From assembly GCA_965651265.1 (NCBI GenBank), contig CBFGRV010000072.1:1-13953 (forward strand): DNA of 13,953 nucleotides. The letters run 5' to 3'. The position numbers and the translations under genes are program-made. The notes under the pieces were generated by a model, which had not been told where the DNA came from, did no database searches, and was given only the letters and a program-made list of their open reading frames with translations. Positions 12,340 through 13,953 of the stretch are shown here, piece by piece. The first letter of the stretch is position 1; each line of letters starts with the position of its first letter. This stretch comes from CBFGRV01 sp965651265. GTDB lineage: Bacteria; Bacteroidota; Rhodothermia; Rhodothermales; VXPQ01.

Positions 12340-13953
12340 ATGAGTGAAGACCTGCGAGACAAGCTGCCCGATTTCGAGAAGCTCGGCTATTTCTATCTGG
12401 GAAAGCGCCTGGAGGATGGAGAGCTGACGGACGACCTCGTGATGCTGCGCGCCAACGATCTGACCACCCACGGCGTGATCGTCGGGATGACGGGCAGCGG
12501 CAAGACCGGCCTTGGAATCGGCCTGATCGAGGAGACGCTGATCGACGGCATCCCCGTGATCGCCATCGACCCGAAGGGCGATCTCGGCAATCTGCTGCTG
12601 ACCTTCCCGGAGTTTCGGCCGGAGGATTTTCGGCCGTGGGTGAGCGCGTCGGATGCGTCCATAAAGGGACTCAGCGTCGATGAATACGCGCGCCAGCAGG
12701 CCGAGCTCTGGCGCAACGGGCTGGCCGACTGGGGGCAGGGGCCCGAGCGGATCCGGATGTTCGAGGCCGCGGCCGAGCGCGCGATCTACACGCCGGGCAG
12801 CACGGCCGGCATCCCGCTATCGATCGCCGCGTCACTGAAGCGGCCGGGTCGCGCCGTGGCCGACGACCCCGAGCTGCTCGCCGAGCGCATCGAAGCGGCC
12901 GTGAGCGGGCTCCTCGCCCTCCTGAAGATGGAAGCGGACCCCGTCACGAGCCGCGAACACGTCCTACTCGCCAACATCCTGCAGCACTACTGGAAGGCCG
13001 GTCTGGATCTGGACCTGCCCGCGCTGATCGGCGCCATCCAGAACCCGCCGTTCGAGCAGGTCGGCATGTTGGCCCTCGAGGCCTTTTACCCGAAGGATGA
13101 TCGCTTCAAGTTCGTGCTCAGGCTCAACCAACTGCTGGCCGCGCCCGGATTCGAGACGTGGCTCCAGGGCGAGCCGCTCGACGCAGCCCGGCTGTTCTAC
13201 ACGGCTGACGGGCGGCCGCGGCTCAGCATCATCTCGATCAGCCACCTGTCGGATGCCGAGCGGATGTTTGCCGTATCCCTCCTCCTGAACGAAATCATAG
13301 GCTGGATGCGCGCGCAGCCCGGGACGTCGACGCTCCGCGCCATGTTGTATGTGGATGAGGTCGCGGGCTACCTGCCGCCCGTGGCGAACCCGCCGACGAA
13401 GAAGCTCTTTCTCACGCTGCTGAAGCAGGCGCGCGCGTTTGGGCTAAGCACCGTGCTGGCGACGCAGAATCCCGTGGATCTGGACTACAAGGCGCTGTCC
13501 AACGCGGGCACGTGGCTCGTCGGGCGTCTGCAGACGGAGCAGGACAAGGCCCGGCTGCTCGATGGCCTGCGGACGCTGTCCGGCGCCGGGCCGGCGGATG
13601 TCGGTGCGCTGAGCCGCACGATCAGCGGCCTCGGGAAGCGGCAGTTTCTGCTGCATTCCGTGCACGCATCGGAGCCCGTCGTCTTCGGGACGCGCTGGGT
13701 GATGAGCTACCTCGCCGGCCCGATGACGCGCGAGCACATACAGCGGGTGCAGGCGGGGCGTCAGGCGGGGATCGGGGTTGCGCCGTCGACACACGACCAG
13801 GCCGCCTCACCGTCCGCATCTGCGGCGTCCGCGGCACCTACCTCATCGGGCACAGCCGGCGGAAGCACGTTGGCATCCGTGAGCTCGACGCGGCCCGTTC
13901 TCTCGCCCGACATCCTGCAGCGCTTCCTTGGCGCGGTCGGCGAGGCGCATTAT
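12340..13953 (+). CDS. HerA/VirB4-like (DUF87-type) ATP-binding protein, C-terminus cut by window edge
   Basis: An uninterrupted frame of 538 codons that continues past the right edge. It is a P-loop ATPase of the HerA/FtsK superfamily: Walker A GMTGSGKT (49-56), an IDPKGDLGNLL motif (76-86) typical of HerA-like enzymes, Walker B MLYVDE (335-340) and a polar sensor motif LATQNP with Gln376. Residues 120-300 form a helical insert. At about 488-517 there is an Ala/Ser/Thr-rich linker, after which a new domain starts (PVLSPDILQRFLGAVGEAHY at the edge). Related proteins translocate DNA or peptides as hexameric rings, but this stand-alone type is uncharacterised. The start at 12340 has a good ribosome site. 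The gene is divergent from the glycosyltransferase across 121 bases. No nuclease (NurA or Sir2 type) is visible beside it, so a DNA-end-resection or defence role is not supported within the window. Confidence 0.88.
   Translation, partial: MSEDLRDKLPDFEKLGYFYLGKRLEDGELTDDLVMLRANDLTTHGVIVGMTGSGKTGLGIGLIEETLIDGIPVIAIDPKGDLGNLLLTFPEFRPEDFRPWVSASDASIKGLSVDEYARQQAELWRNGLADWGQGPERIRMFEAAAERAIYTPGSTAGIPLSIAASLKRPGRAVADDPELLAERIEAAVSGLLALLKMEADPVTSREHVLLANILQHYWKAGLDLDLPALIGAIQNPPFEQVGMLALEAFYPKDDRFKFVLRLNQLLAAPGFETWLQGEPLDAARLFYTADGRPRLSIISISHLSDAERMFAVSLLLNEIIGWMRAQPGTSTLRAMLYVDEVAGYLPPVANPPTKKLFLTLLKQARAFGLSTVLATQNPVDLDYKALSNAGTWLVGRLQTEQDKARLLDGLRTLSGAGPADVGALSRTISGLGKRQFLLHSVHASEPVVFGTRWVMSYLAGPMTREHIQRVQAGRQAGIGVAPSTHDQAASPSASAASAAPTSSGTAGGSTLASVSSTRPVLSPDILQRFLGAVGEAHY

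Noticed and set aside
1..13953. CRISPR arrays, insertion sequences and prophage genes
   Set aside because: No spaced direct repeats, transposase motifs, terminal inverted repeats or phage structural genes were seen on either strand.

Overview
The window looks like chromosomal DNA of a GC-rich Gram-negative bacterium, probably from the Rhodothermota or wider Bacteroidota, with Gemmatimonadota as the main alternative. This placement is inference. It rests on four points: an ECF-like sigma factor paired with a kinase-TPR protein; a two-TM protein with an N-terminal 'GLSLAELEEIARESGLD' module; a secreted small beta-barrel protein; and starts that mostly lack a Shine-Dalgarno sequence, several of them GTG or TTG.

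Layout. Bases 1-168 (minus) hold the first 56 codons of a type I restriction-modification HsdM, which runs off the left edge. A tRNA-Leu(GAG) lies on the minus strand at 433-516, with a strong intrinsic terminator at 349-381. A 79-residue alpha-helical protein with an excellent ribosome binding site follows (635-874, minus). After a 362-base non-coding gap come two overlapping plus-strand genes: a membrane-anchored N-acetylmuramoyl-L-alanine amidase (1237-2391) and a MamK-family actin-like ATPase (2360-3394). Convergent to them is a GDP-mannose 3,5-epimerase with all the catalytic residues of the plant enzyme (3438-4448, minus). Divergent from the epimerase is a signalling pair: an ECF-like sigma factor (4670-5191) and a Ser/Thr kinase with one TM helix and about nine TPRs (5224-7860). 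A secreted beta-barrel protein (7902-8498), a CynX/NimT-type MFS transporter (8704-9933), a two-TM protein of unknown function (9967-10911) and a GT4 glycosyltransferase (11004-12218) are all on the minus strand. A HerA/VirB4-like ATPase (12340 to the right edge, plus) leaves the window incomplete.

How the genes may work together. The most notable unit is the amidase and MamK-like actin pair. A periplasm-facing peptidoglycan hydrolase and a cytoplasmic filament-forming ATPase share a 32-base overlap, which suggests coupled production and possibly a filament that positions cell-wall cleavage. No other magnetosome gene is visible, so a magnetosome role is not supported here. The epimerase and the GT4 enzyme point to surface polysaccharide synthesis, though they are not in one operon. 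The sigma factor and kinase-TPR protein form a compact regulatory pair. HsdM next to the 3' side of a tRNA gene hints that the left edge may be the border of an island.
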